Source: Actinomycetes bacterium (GTDB lineage: Bacteria; Actinomycetota; Actinomycetes; Actinomycetales; Actinomycetaceae). From it: 23,189 nt of DNA. The notes below the pieces were generated by a model. That model made no database searches, was not told the DNA's origin, and worked only from the letters and a program-made list of their open reading frames with translations. Both the position numbers and the translations under genes were made by a program. Positions 1 through 6,975 of this stretch are shown here, in pieces. Each line of letters starts with the position of its first letter. Position 1 is the first letter of the stretch. The stretch lies in contig JAEWEQ010000041.1 of assembly GCA_023389315.1 (NCBI GenBank), positions 1-23,189 on the forward strand, in the 5' to 3' direction.

Positions 1-1227
1 CTGTAAGTATTTGCGGGGCACGTCGGCGGGGAATTCCCCAGCCCGGTAGTTCTCCACCATGGTGTAGCCCACCACTTGCCCACCGATTTGTGCCACCAAA
101 ACCCGCTTTTGCGAGTCCTCAATCCACCCGCCGATGACTTCAGCGTTCAGCTGCGTGGCGATGTGGTTGGCAATGGCTTGCTCCGTTAGGTGGTCAGGGC
201 AGGCGTCGGGGAAGGTGCGCCTGGCGAGTTCCACGAGGGCGGCCACGTCCTCGGCCTGGGCGGCGCGAATTTGTAGGCGCTGCCACTTATCGGTGTGGAT
301 CCACCCCAGTTGCGCGAGCTGTTCGCGGTCGGCGATGGACAGGCGCGCCACGTCGAGTGCGGCCACCAGGTCGGGGCGGCGGGTGGCGGTGCGTTGCAGG
401 GACTGGGAGCGCCGCCACTGGGCGATGCGCCCGTGGTCCCCGCTGAGCAGTTCGGCCGGCACTTCCCGCCTGCGCCAGTTAGCGGGCCGAGTGAAGGCGG
501 GGTATTCCAAGAGCTGGTCGGTGAAGGATTCTTCCACCAAGGATTCGGGGTTCGACATGAAGCCTTCCCGCAGGCGCGCCACCGCTTCGATCAGTGCCAG
601 CGCCGCGACTTCCCCACCGTTTAGCACGTAGTCGCCGATGGAGAACTCCACCACTTCCACCTGCGGGTGGTCACGGTATTCTTCCACCACTCGGTAGTCG
701 ATACCTTCGTAGCGTCCGCAGGCGATGGCGATTTGGTCGGCGGTGGCTAAGTCTTCCACGCGCGCTTGAGTGAGGGGCTCGCCCGAGGGTGTGGGCACGG
801 CCAGTACCCGGCGTTGGGGTGTGGTCAGCGCGTTGTCGGCGCCTACCCCGTCCACCGCTCCAGCTGTTGCCGCGTCGTAGCTTCCCGTTCCCGCCGTCTC
901 GTAGGCTTGCGTGGCAGTGGTTTCAGGGCCCTCAGCCTTCGGGCCCGCCACTGCCGCGTCAACCATCCCCCCAGCCTCCGGCGCCCCCAGTCCCAGCACT
1001 TCGTCCAGGGCTTTACCCCACACGTCGGCGCGCATCACCATGCCCGCGCCCCCACCGTAGGGCGCGTCATCCACGGTGCGGTGCCGGTCCGTGGTCCAGT
1101 CCCGCAGGTCGTGGATCCCAAACTCCACTCCCCCGGCGGCAGCATCCTTCCCCTGGGCTTTCCCCATGAGGGACAGGTCCAGCACGGTGAAGAACTGGGG
1201 GAAGATGGTGACTATGTCGATGCGCAT
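1..1227 (-). CDS. trmD: TrmD tRNA (guanine-37-N1)-methyltransferase fused to a GNAT-like domain (3' partial)
   Basis: TrmD methylates G37 of tRNAs with SAM, preventing frameshifts. The frame is open for 409 codons from ATG at 1227 to the window edge. It shows the SPOUT-type TrmD motifs: PYGGGAGMVMR (residues 56-66), the CGRYEGID knot segment (170-177, with the catalytic-type Asp177), SIGDYVLNGGE (196-206) and a C-terminal TrmD region up to about residue 310. Two features are odd. Residues about 80-136 are an Ala/Gly-rich insertion between the GGGAGMVMR and VPTPSGEP blocks, which are normally close together. After about residue 317 the chain continues with a segment resembling the start of a GNAT acetyltransferase (LQIRAAQAEDVAALVELA, then VLVAQIGGQVVGYTMV); its acetyl-CoA motif would lie outside the window. 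TrmD is normally about 230-270 residues long. The start lies 3 bases after the rimM stop, so the genes are probably translationally coupled. TrmD identity is firm; the GNAT call is by pattern only. Confidence 0.93.
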   Translation of the reverse strand, partial: MRIDIVTIFPQFFTVLDLSLMGKAQGKDAAAGGVEFGIHDLRDWTTDRHRTVDDAPYGGGAGMVMRADVWGKALDEVLGLGAPEAGGMVDAAVAGPKAEGPETTATQAYETAGTGSYDAATAGAVDGVGADNALTTPQRRVLAVPTPSGEPLTQARVEDLATADQIAIACGRYEGIDYRVVEEYRDHPQVEVVEFSIGDYVLNGGEVAALALIEAVARLREGFMSNPESLVEESFTDQLLEYPAFTRPANWRRREVPAELLSGDHGRIAQWRRSQSLQRTATRRPDLVAALDVARLSIADREQLAQLGWIHTDKWQRLQIRAAQAEDVAALVELARRTFPDACPDHLTEQAIANHIATQLNAEVIGGWIEDSQKRVLVAQIGGQVVGYTMVENYRAGEFPADVPRKYLQ

Positions 1228-1230
1228 GGT

Positions 1231-1737
1231 TTAGGCGTCCTCGTCGAATAGTCCCCCGGGTGGGGTGACGGTAATTTTCCCACCGGCCACATCAACATCG
1301 GGCACGATTTGTGCCACAAACGGCACCAGCACCTGTCCGCTCGCGGTGTCCACCACCAGCAGGTCTTGGGCTGCCCCGGGCGCCAGGTCAGCGACGGTGC
1401 CATATTCGTGACCGTCCTCGCCCACCACTTTGAGGCCGCGCAGTTGGTGCGGATACCAGGCGTCGGCCTCGTCTTCGACTTCGTCGGCGTCAATCACGAG
1501 GGCGGTCCCGCGCAGTTCTTCCGCCCCGGTGCGGTCGGCAATGCCGTCGAATGTGACCATCAGGCGGCCTTTGTGGACGCGCACGGTGTCGATGGTGAGG
1601 GGCCCATTTTCGGCCGGTTCGGTGCGCAGCGTGGCGCCGGGTTGGAAACGCTGTTCGGGAGAATCGGTGCGCACATCAATCATCACGTCTCCGCGCAGTC
1701 CGTGGGCGGAGGTGATGATGCCGACTGTTAAATCCAT
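1231..1737 (-). CDS. rimM: 16S rRNA processing / 30S maturation factor RimM
   Basis: RimM helps 30S head assembly by binding r-protein S19 and 16S rRNA. The protein is 168 residues from the chosen ATG and begins MDLTVGIITSAHGLRGDV, the usual RimM N-terminus. A PRC-barrel C-terminal half follows, around DAWYPHQLRGLKVV. An in-frame upstream codon would add 17 residues that look nothing like RimM. The chosen ATG has an AGGAAG ribosome-binding site about 7 bases upstream, which decides the start. The gene lies between khpA and trmD in the standard rpsP-khpA-rimM-trmD order. A long hairpin separates it from khpA and may adjust its expression. Confidence 0.95.
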   Translation of the reverse strand: MDLTVGIITSAHGLRGDVMIDVRTDSPEQRFQPGATLRTEPAENGPLTIDTVRVHKGRLMVTFDGIADRTGAEELRGTALVIDADEVEDEADAWYPHQLRGLKVVGEDGHEYGTVADLAPGAAQDLLVVDTASGQVLVPFVAQIVPDVDVAGGKITVTPPGGLFDEDA

Positions 1738-1760
1738 GCTGGTTCTTCCTATGCGGTGGT

Positions 1761-1809
1761 AAAGCAAGAGGCGGTGTGATTGTCTCACACCGCCTCTGTG
1801 GTTTGCTTT
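1761..1809. repeat. Long imperfect hairpin between khpA and rimM
   Basis: GAGGCGGTGTGA (1768-1779) is followed by a 5-base loop and its exact complement (1785-1796). AAAGCAA (1761-1767) can extend the stem with TTGCTTT (1803-1809) across a 6-base bulge. In the transcribed (minus) direction it is followed only by a short T-rich stretch. It could be a partial terminator/attenuator, an RNA-processing site or a protein-binding site. It lies wholly in the gap between the khpA stop and the rimM ribosome-binding site. Confidence 0.7.
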
Positions 1810-1814
1810 CGGGG

Positions 1815-2054
1815 CTAGTTGCGGTCGGTGTCGACCACGTCGACGCGCACTGGCCCGCGAGTTGCGAGGGCTGACATCACGGTCCGCAGGGCACGGGCGG
1901 TGCGTCCGTTGCGCCCGATCACTCGTCCGAGGTCTTCGGGGTTAACACGCACTTCCAGTAGTTGGCCCCGGCGCATGGAACGTGAACGCACTTCCACGTC
2001 ATCGGGGTTGTCAACGATCCCGCACACCAGGTGCTCGAGGGCGTCAGCTAGCAT
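1815..2054 (-). CDS. khpA: KH-domain RNA-binding protein KhpA
   Basis: This is a 79-residue single KH-domain protein. The GxxG loop is visible as IGRNGR (residues 46-51), followed by the helix TARALRTVMSALA. KhpA-family proteins bind RNA and usually act with KhpB/Jag. The gene is typically located between rpsP and rimM, as here. The start ATG at 2054 lies 2 bases after the rpsP stop, and its ribosome-binding site sits within the end of rpsP, so coupling is likely. No unusual feature is seen. Confidence 0.93.
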   Translation of the reverse strand: MLADALEHLVCGIVDNPDDVEVRSRSMRRGQLLEVRVNPEDLGRVIGRNGRTARALRTVMSALATRGPVRVDVVDTDRN

Positions 2055-2056
2055 TT

Positions 2057-2512
2057 TCAGGCTTCCTCAGTTTCCTCAGCGGCGGGAGCTTCTTCTTCCG
2101 CCTTTTCGGTTTCAGCCTTGGCGGCTTCTTCCTTGGCCTTCTGCGCGGCGGCGTCAGCCTTACGCTTGATGGCTTCGTCGTCAGCTGCCTGGATGGCCTT
2201 GGCGGCGGCCTCGGCGTCGGTTTCAGCTACCTTCACGCGGGAGACAGGGTTCTTGACGCCCTTGTGGGCAGCCCAGTCACCGGTGAGTTTGAGGATGTTC
2301 AGGACCTGGTCGGAGGGCTGGGCGCCAACCGAGAGCCAGTACTGCGCACGCTCACCCTTGACCGCCATGTGGGAGGGGGTGCGGGTGGGGTCGTAGGTGC
2401 CGATTTCTTCAATCACGCGACCGTCGCGCTTCTTGCGCTGGTCGACTACCACGATACGGTAGAAAGGCTGGTGCTTCTTGCCCATGCGCTTTAGTCGAAT
2501 ACGAACTGCCAC
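2057..2512 (-). CDS. rpsP: 30S ribosomal protein S16
   Basis: Bacterial S16, a 30S assembly protein. The core VAVRIRLKRMGKKHQPFYRI with VVVDQRKKRDGRVIEEIGTYDP is diagnostic. The body is about 95 residues. It is followed by a charged, Ala/Glu/Lys-rich low-complexity tail of about 55 residues; such extensions are common in actinobacterial S16. Start choice: an in-frame GTG at 2524 overlaps the AAGGAG Shine-Dalgarno sequence itself and cannot use it. GTG at 2512 lies 11 bases downstream of AAGGAG and gives the usual N-terminus, so it is preferred (151 residues). First gene of the operon rpsP-khpA-rimM-trmD. Confidence 0.95.
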   Translation of the reverse strand: MAVRIRLKRMGKKHQPFYRIVVVDQRKKRDGRVIEEIGTYDPTRTPSHMAVKGERAQYWLSVGAQPSDQVLNILKLTGDWAAHKGVKNPVSRVKVAETDAEAAAKAIQAADDEAIKRKADAAAQKAKEEAAKAETEKAEEEAPAAEETEEA

Positions 2513-2640
2513 TTTAGTGGTCACTCCTTGATCAGATTGGTGTGGATTCGCGCTTCCGCTGCGGGGGTTGCGTTGGAAGGTGATTCCCGGACACGAAGAT
2601 CAACGGAGAGAGGGCCCGTCATCTCCGGGTACAACATTTC

Positions 2641-2670
2641 ATTGTGCCAGAAACTGCCGGTTTTACCCAA
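2641..2670 (-). promoter_or_regulatory. Candidate promoter of the rpsP operon
   Basis: On the minus strand, TTGGGT (2670-2665) and CACAAT (2646-2641) are separated by 18 bases, a plausible sigma-70-type -35/-10 pair. This would give an rpsP leader of about 120 bases. The match is moderate (3/6 and 4/6), so it is tentative. Confidence 0.4.
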
Positions 2671-2710
2671 GTTCGCCAGCGCTTCTTTCCTGCCCCAGCG
2701 GGTGTGATTG

Positions 2711-2753
2711 CTCACGTCGAGGACGTTCCCACCGTCCTCGTGATGGGCGTGAG
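2711..2753. repeat. Hairpin built from an inverted pair of CGAGGACG octamers
   Basis: CGAGGACG (2718-2725) and CGTCCTCG (2733-2740) form a perfect 8-bp stem with a 7-base loop. An outer CTCACG (2711-2716) / CGTGAG (2748-2753) pair can extend it. It lies in the divergent gap between rpsP and the inositol-monophosphatase-like gene, 47 bases before the latter's ATG. There is no T-run, so it is not a canonical terminator. Apart from this and the promoter candidate, I see nothing else in 2513-2799. Confidence 0.7.
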
Positions 2754-2799
2754 ACAATGACGGGGATAGTTTCTCGAGTTTCTTAAAAGGGTGCTTTCC

Positions 2800-3786
2800 A
2801 TGCCTTGTGAGTCCGTTTCTTGCCCCGCTCCGCGTCTTGATTTCGTTTCCCCCCAGGCCCAGCGCTCTTTGGATGGCCAGGAACTGTCTCACGAGTTGGC
2901 TTTGATTTGTCGCGCCAGCGCGCTGGCCTGCAGTAATTACTTGCATCGCGCCCGCACGCGGGTGCGCGAAGCTGACTTGAAGGTGGACCACCATGACCCG
3001 GTGACGGAGTTTGACCGGGCGGTGGAGACCGCCCTCGCCACCATTTTGGGTCGCTTCGTTCCCGGCTCGCTGATGTTGGGTGAGGAACACGGGGTGCAAC
3101 TGTTGGCCGGTTCGGACACGGCGGTGGCCGAAGGTATCACTTTCCCACCGGTGGATGCGCACGTTGATGCCCGTTCCTTGGCGTCGCGAGTGCGGTGGGT
3201 GGTGGACCCGATCGATGGCACCTCTAACTTCGCTGCCGGAGATGAGTATTTCGGTACTTCCGTGGCAGCTCAGTTGGATGGGACCACGGTGGCGGCCGCG
3301 ATCCATATTCCGTGTTTTTCCCGCACCATGTGGGCCAATGCGACCCAGGGTTGGTTGGAAACTCCCGCTGGTTTCTTCCCCTTAGATTCCGCAGGTCCGA
3401 CCATGGAGTCCGAAGCCACGCTCTACACTTACTTCCCCACCGCGCGGGATTTGCGCAAATACGGGCAGACAGCGTTTGCGTGTTTTTCCCAGATTGTCGA
3501 CGCTATGCGTGCGGTGCGCCGCCCCGGTGCTTGTGCGTTGGATTTGGGACGTTTGGCGTGCGGGCATTCGGGCGCGGTTTTCGCCACCCAAGTTAAGCCC
3601 TGGGACGTGGCTGCCGGCGCGCACTTGGTACGGGTTTCCGGTGGGCGCGTGTGGCATAGTGTGCCGGGTGAGGACGAGCCTTTCCGCAGTGGCGGAGTCG
3701 GTGCCGGGGTGTTAGCGAGCGCGCGGGGCGTGGAGGTTCCGTCCTTGGAAGCGGTGTGGGACCAACTCGGCTTACAGCGCCTGTAA
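2800..3786 (+). CDS. Inositol monophosphatase / histidinol-phosphatase family protein
   Basis: A Mg2+-dependent sugar- or histidinol-phosphate phosphatase of the inositol monophosphatase superfamily, 328 residues. The metal-site motifs are all present: GEEHG (94-98), VVDPIDGTSNF (134-144; Asp136, Asp139) and WDVAAGAHLVRVSGG (268-282; Asp269). The substrate cannot be decided between inositol-1-phosphate, histidinol phosphate and another sugar phosphate. The ATG at 2800 has AAAGG 9 bases upstream; an in-frame GTG three codons earlier is less well placed. There is a slightly long linker (about 100-130) between the GEE and DPIDG motifs. The gene stands alone on the plus strand, divergent from rpsP and convergent with the MFS gene. 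Confidence 0.9.
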   Translation: MPCESVSCPAPRLDFVSPQAQRSLDGQELSHELALICRASALACSNYLHRARTRVREADLKVDHHDPVTEFDRAVETALATILGRFVPGSLMLGEEHGVQLLAGSDTAVAEGITFPPVDAHVDARSLASRVRWVVDPIDGTSNFAAGDEYFGTSVAAQLDGTTVAAAIHIPCFSRTMWANATQGWLETPAGFFPLDSAGPTMESEATLYTYFPTARDLRKYGQTAFACFSQIVDAMRAVRRPGACALDLGRLACGHSGAVFATQVKPWDVAAGAHLVRVSGGRVWHSVPGEDEPFRSGGVGAGVLASARGVEVPSLEAVWDQLGLQRL

Positions 3787-3795
3787 AGACGCAGC

Positions 3796-3830
3796 AAAGT
3801 GGCCACGGCGTACACCAGGGCCACTTTTAG
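3796..3830. terminator. Bidirectional terminator between convergent genes
   Basis: AAAGTGGCC (3796-3804) and GGCCACTTT (3819-3827) form a perfect 9-bp stem with a 14-base loop. It is followed by T on the plus side (CTTTTAG) and by TTTGC on the minus side. It lies between the stop codons of the phosphatase-like gene (+) and the MFS gene (-), as expected for a shared Rho-independent terminator. Confidence 0.75.
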
Positions 3831-3833
3831 TTG

Positions 3834-5159
3834 TCAGCGTCGGATGCTTAGCCCGGCCAGGTACTCATCCCACTTATCGGGGGTGGGAATATTACGCAGC
3901 GCGGGTACCAGACTGCCGAGCGACACCAGCGCCATTATGGCGATCAGGATCCCGGCGGTGAGGTTCAAGGAGTAGCGGTCCAGCCCGACGCCCACAAATA
4001 GGCCTACCAACGGGCCCACGGCGATACCCAGTACCTGCAGGAATGCGAAGACGCGGCCGAGCATGTCTTTGGGGATCAGCTTCATCATGAAGCCACCGAA
4101 AGCCGCGTTCCCTGAGGGCAGCAGCACTAACATGGGTGCCAGCGCCAACAGGCGTAGCCAGAAGTCCTGCGCCAGCAGCGCCAAGGTGGCGAATATGACC
4201 GGCAGGATGAAGGCCATCATGATGATGTGCCCGGTGCGCAGCTTTTGCGTCAAGTATCCCGCAAGAATTGACCCCAGGAGCACACCAACCGCCACTGCCC
4301 CGTTAAGGAAGGCTGCGGAAACCGGTGCGCGGCCACTATTTACGGCGCTGAGCACGAGGGCGAATATGACGCCGTTGAGCAGCGGGAAGAATAGTGCCGA
4401 GGTCAATACGGTAATCAACAGGATCGAGTTGCGCTTTATCACCAGTACGCCGCCGGCGGCTTCTACGAGCAAGTCCCACACTTTGGTCGCCGCCCGCCGC
4501 CACACGTTGGGTGCTTCGGTAGCGCCCGCTTGTGCTATTTGCGAGGACGTTCCCGCTGCCTTGGCAGGCTCCGCTCCCCCCTCACCGGGTGCCTCCTCGC
4601 CTGGCGCGCAGCGTGGCAGGAAATAAACATTCACCAGGGCAATCAGCCCCAGGACTGCTTCGGTTAGGAAGGTTGCCAACGCTCCGAACCCGGCTAAGAG
4701 GCCACCGAGTAGGGGTCCACCCAGTTCAATACTGGCGTCGCGTCCTTGGTTCACTGCCATGGCGCGGGGTAGTTCCTGGGAGGGAACGATATGGCGCAGC
4801 ATTACGTTTGAGGTGTTCCCCAGCAGGCCACTGCGAGTGCCGGTGAGGATGGCGATCAGTAGTAGCAGCGTCCAAGTTACCGGGTTTAGCAGCAGCCACA
4901 GTGAGGCCGAACCGAAGATAATAACGCCTAGGGCACAGAAGATCAGGAACAGCTTGCGCCGATCGTAGCGGTCAATGATGACCCCACCCACCAGCGCTAA
5001 AATACCGACCATGAGGCTGGATACGGCAAATAATGTTCCCGCTTGGGTGTTGGATCCGCCGGCGAGCACGACCAATACCGGCAGCGCAAACTGTCGGATA
5101 GAGGTGCCAAGTTGGGAGGAAGTATCCGCCACCAGCCAGCGGTAATAGTTTTTGTTCAC
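3834..5159 (-). CDS. MFS transporter (MFS_3 / EntS-like exporter family)
   Basis: A polytopic inner-membrane transporter of the major facilitator superfamily, probably an exporter driven by the proton gradient; the substrate is unknown. It has about 12 hydrophobic segments in two halves. The cytoplasmic loop motif DRYDRRK follows the second helix (about residues 63-69). A Pro/Glu/Ala-rich central loop (about 185-220) separates the halves. Start choice: an ATG at 5279 keeps the frame open for 40 more codons but has no ribosome-binding site and gives an un-MFS-like Ala-rich leader. GTG at 5159 has GGAG 6 bases upstream and begins VNKNYYRWLVADTSSQLGTS, the usual N-terminus of this family. I chose GTG (441 residues). 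It is divergent from the AbiEi-like gene, with a palindrome in the gap. Confidence 0.88.
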   Translation of the reverse strand: MNKNYYRWLVADTSSQLGTSIRQFALPVLVVLAGGSNTQAGTLFAVSSLMVGILALVGGVIIDRYDRRKLFLIFCALGVIIFGSASLWLLLNPVTWTLLLLIAILTGTRSGLLGNTSNVMLRHIVPSQELPRAMAVNQGRDASIELGGPLLGGLLAGFGALATFLTEAVLGLIALVNVYFLPRCAPGEEAPGEGGAEPAKAAGTSSQIAQAGATEAPNVWRRAATKVWDLLVEAAGGVLVIKRNSILLITVLTSALFFPLLNGVIFALVLSAVNSGRAPVSAAFLNGAVAVGVLLGSILAGYLTQKLRTGHIIMMAFILPVIFATLALLAQDFWLRLLALAPMLVLLPSGNAAFGGFMMKLIPKDMLGRVFAFLQVLGIAVGPLVGLFVGVGLDRYSLNLTAGILIAIMALVSLGSLVPALRNIPTPDKWDEYLAGLSIRR

Positions 5160-5295
5160 GTTGCGCTCCAGGGGGGCGGCAGCCCGCGCGTTTGCTTTAC
5201 CCGCCAATAGTAGCAGCGCCGCAGCACCCTCTACCGTCAGCTTTGATTGTGAAATCCCAAGGCTTAGCACGCCCCACATACGGGGTTACGAAATA

Positions 5296-5311
5296 GTACT
5301 AAATATAGTAC
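5296..5311. promoter_or_regulatory. Palindrome overlapping a -10 box upstream of the AbiEi-like gene
   Basis: GTACTA-AATA-TAGTAC is a perfect 6-bp inverted repeat in an AT-rich stretch. TATAGT (5304-5309) inside it is a good -10 match, 11 bases before the AbiEi-like ATG at 5321. Transcription would then begin at or just before the ATG, giving a leaderless mRNA. A repressor binding here would cover the promoter and could also affect the divergent MFS gene. Autoregulation by the AbiEi-like protein is a guess from the family. Confidence 0.5.
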
Positions 5312-5320
5312 GGTTTTGCC

Positions 5321-5821
5321 ATGACTTATCGGAGGGACCTTTGGGAACAAGCAGCATACCGACACGGTGTGTTCACCTTAGACGATGCCCGTGACGTTGG
5401 TGTGCCGGAAGTTGAGGTGCGCAAGTTAGCCAGCCGAGGCGTGTTAACCGGGTACGGTAATGGCGTCTACGTACACGCAGATGTACCGTCAACTAGAAAG
5501 ACCGAATTTGCGTTAGCACAAGCACTCGTCGGCACTACGGCTTTCCTATGCGGACAGTCGGTCTTTACGTTTCACGGGGTAGGAGACTTCAATCCGAAGC
5601 AGATCGAAGTTGGCGTCACTCAGCGCGTACGACGCAAATTACCGCTGTGGATAAACCTACATTTGCGACGCGATGTTACCGAGGCCGATATTGTCGAAGT
5701 CGATGGAGTGCGCATGATGCACTCCGCGCGGGCACTGGCGGACATGAAAGACGTCATGGATGAGGAACGTTTTACTGCCTTAGGTCAGCAGGTCGATTTC
5801 CTTCAACAACAGGGTTGGTGA
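5321..5821 (+). CDS. AbiEi-like type IV antitoxin-domain protein, apparently orphan
   Basis: A 166-residue protein with the N-terminal winged-helix pattern of AbiEi-family antitoxins/transcriptional regulators (GVFTLDDARDVGV, then VRKLASRGVLTGYGNGVYVHAD). AbiEi proteins counter a nucleotidyltransferase toxin, AbiEii, encoded just downstream, and can repress their own operon. Here no AbiEii toxin follows: after the TGA at 5821 only 50 bases remain before the end of the convergent amidohydrolase gene. The ATG has no Shine-Dalgarno sequence and a TATAGT box 11 bases upstream, suggesting leaderless translation. Codon use is more A/T-rich (TTA, GTA, CGA) than in its neighbours and fits acquisition by transfer. 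It may be a relic of a toxin-antitoxin pair or a regulator of the divergent MFS gene. Confidence 0.8.
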   Translation: MTYRRDLWEQAAYRHGVFTLDDARDVGVPEVEVRKLASRGVLTGYGNGVYVHADVPSTRKTEFALAQALVGTTAFLCGQSVFTFHGVGDFNPKQIEVGVTQRVRRKLPLWINLHLRRDVTEADIVEVDGVRMMHSARALADMKDVMDEERFTALGQQVDFLQQQGW

Positions 5822-5871
5822 CAAGGGCTCAGGCCAAATTCTTGAAAAATTCGGCTACATCACTGGTGGGG

Positions 5872-6975
5872 TTAATACTCCCAGCTGGCGCGGGGTGTGT
5901 GGATCAGGCGGGGGCGCTGCAAGACAGTGATGTCGGCGCGCGGGTCTTCACCGTACAGCACGAAGTCAGCAGGCGCACCGTGGTAGAGGCCCTCAGCTCC
6001 CAGGAAGGCCCGTGCTTTCCAGGTCGCGGCGTCCAGCACCTCGCGCGTCTCCATTCCTGCCATCACCCAGCGTTCCAACTCCAACGGCAAGCACCCGTGT
6101 CGCTGATAGCCACCCGAATCAGTGCCGGGCAGCAGGGTGACACCCGCGTCCAGGAAACTACCCCACACGTCCTCGTGAGAAGCGAAAAGGTCCGTCATGG
6201 TTTGGGCGTAAACCGGGTACTTACTGCCCGCCGCCTGCGCGAACTCGGGGAATAAACCGACTTGCAAAAGCGTGGGGGTGACGCTGATACCGCGCCGGGC
6301 CGCTTCCCGCACTTGGTCCGGCTCCATTCCAGTGCCATGTTCGATACTGTCCACCCCGGCTTCCAACAACCCGTCGATGGTGTCGCGCCCAAAAGTATGA
6401 ACACTCACGCGCGCCCCGAGGTCGTGTGCCGCAGCCACTGCTTCCCGCAGCTGGGAAGCGGGCCACAGGGGACGCAGATCCGACTGGTTCCCGTCGGCGC
6501 GGTCAATCCAGTCCCCCACCAGCTTCACCCAACCCGACCCAGCCTGAGCCTGGGCGATAACGGTTTCCACCAGGTCAGCGGGCTGCGTTTCCACCGCCAG
6601 GTTACGGATATAACGCTTCGGTCGGGCAATATGCTGGCCCGCGCGCAGCACCGCAATGGGACCGTTTTGCGCCACCGCGCAGTTATCCACCGGCGAGCCA
6701 CAGTCGCGTATCAGCGTCACCCCGGCCAGGAAGTTATCCCACGCTTGGCGTTCCATCCCGAGGGCGTCCACCGGGCCGTCCGCACTGTAGCCGATATGGC
6801 AGTGGGCATCCACCAGCCCAGGCAGTAGCCAACCGTGGTGGGACGCGGTAGCAGGGGCAGCGGAGTCTTCCTCTACCCGGAAAATGTGCCCAGCACTGAT
6901 ACGGAACAGGCCATCTTGCCAGCGGTGTTCACCGCCGGGCCGGTCCGCGAACAGTGCGCAGGCGCGGATCAGCAT
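5872..6975 (-). CDS. Metal-dependent amidohydrolase (imidazolonepropionase-like)
   Basis: A member of the amidohydrolase superfamily (TIM-barrel metal hydrolases), 367 residues. The expected ligands are visible in order: VDAHCHIG with His58/His60, WVKLVGDW with a possible carbamylated Lys151, VSVHTFG (His193), SIEHGTG (His213) and LLPGTDSGG (Asp286). The family covers dipeptidases, imidazolonepropionase-like and other cyclic-amide hydrolases; the substrate cannot be read from sequence. The ATG overlaps the ffh TGA by one base (ATGA), so it is almost certainly co-transcribed and coupled with ffh. A gene of this type next to ffh is, from memory, common in actinobacteria. The 3' end is convergent with the AbiEi-like gene. 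Confidence 0.9.
   Translation of the reverse strand: MLIRACALFADRPGGEHRWQDGLFRISAGHIFRVEEDSAAPATASHHGWLLPGLVDAHCHIGYSADGPVDALGMERQAWDNFLAGVTLIRDCGSPVDNCAVAQNGPIAVLRAGQHIARPKRYIRNLAVETQPADLVETVIAQAQAGSGWVKLVGDWIDRADGNQSDLRPLWPASQLREAVAAAHDLGARVSVHTFGRDTIDGLLEAGVDSIEHGTGMEPDQVREAARRGISVTPTLLQVGLFPEFAQAAGSKYPVYAQTMTDLFASHEDVWGSFLDAGVTLLPGTDSGGYQRHGCLPLELERWVMAGMETREVLDAATWKARAFLGAEGLYHGAPADFVLYGEDPRADITVLQRPRLIHTPRASWEY

Noticed and set aside
2521..3306. 261-codon minus-strand open frame opposite the phosphatase gene
   Set aside because: It is antisense to a gene with clear catalytic motifs, and its own composition looks random.
5160..5279. 40-residue N-terminal extension of the MFS protein
   Set aside because: There is no Shine-Dalgarno sequence at 5279. 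The GTG at 5159 has one and gives the normal family N-terminus.
5815..6255. Open frame starting at the AbiEi stop, as a possible AbiEii toxin
   Set aside because: It overlaps the amidohydrolase gene almost entirely and shows no nucleotidyltransferase motif. At most its first 17-20 codons could be a toxin remnant.
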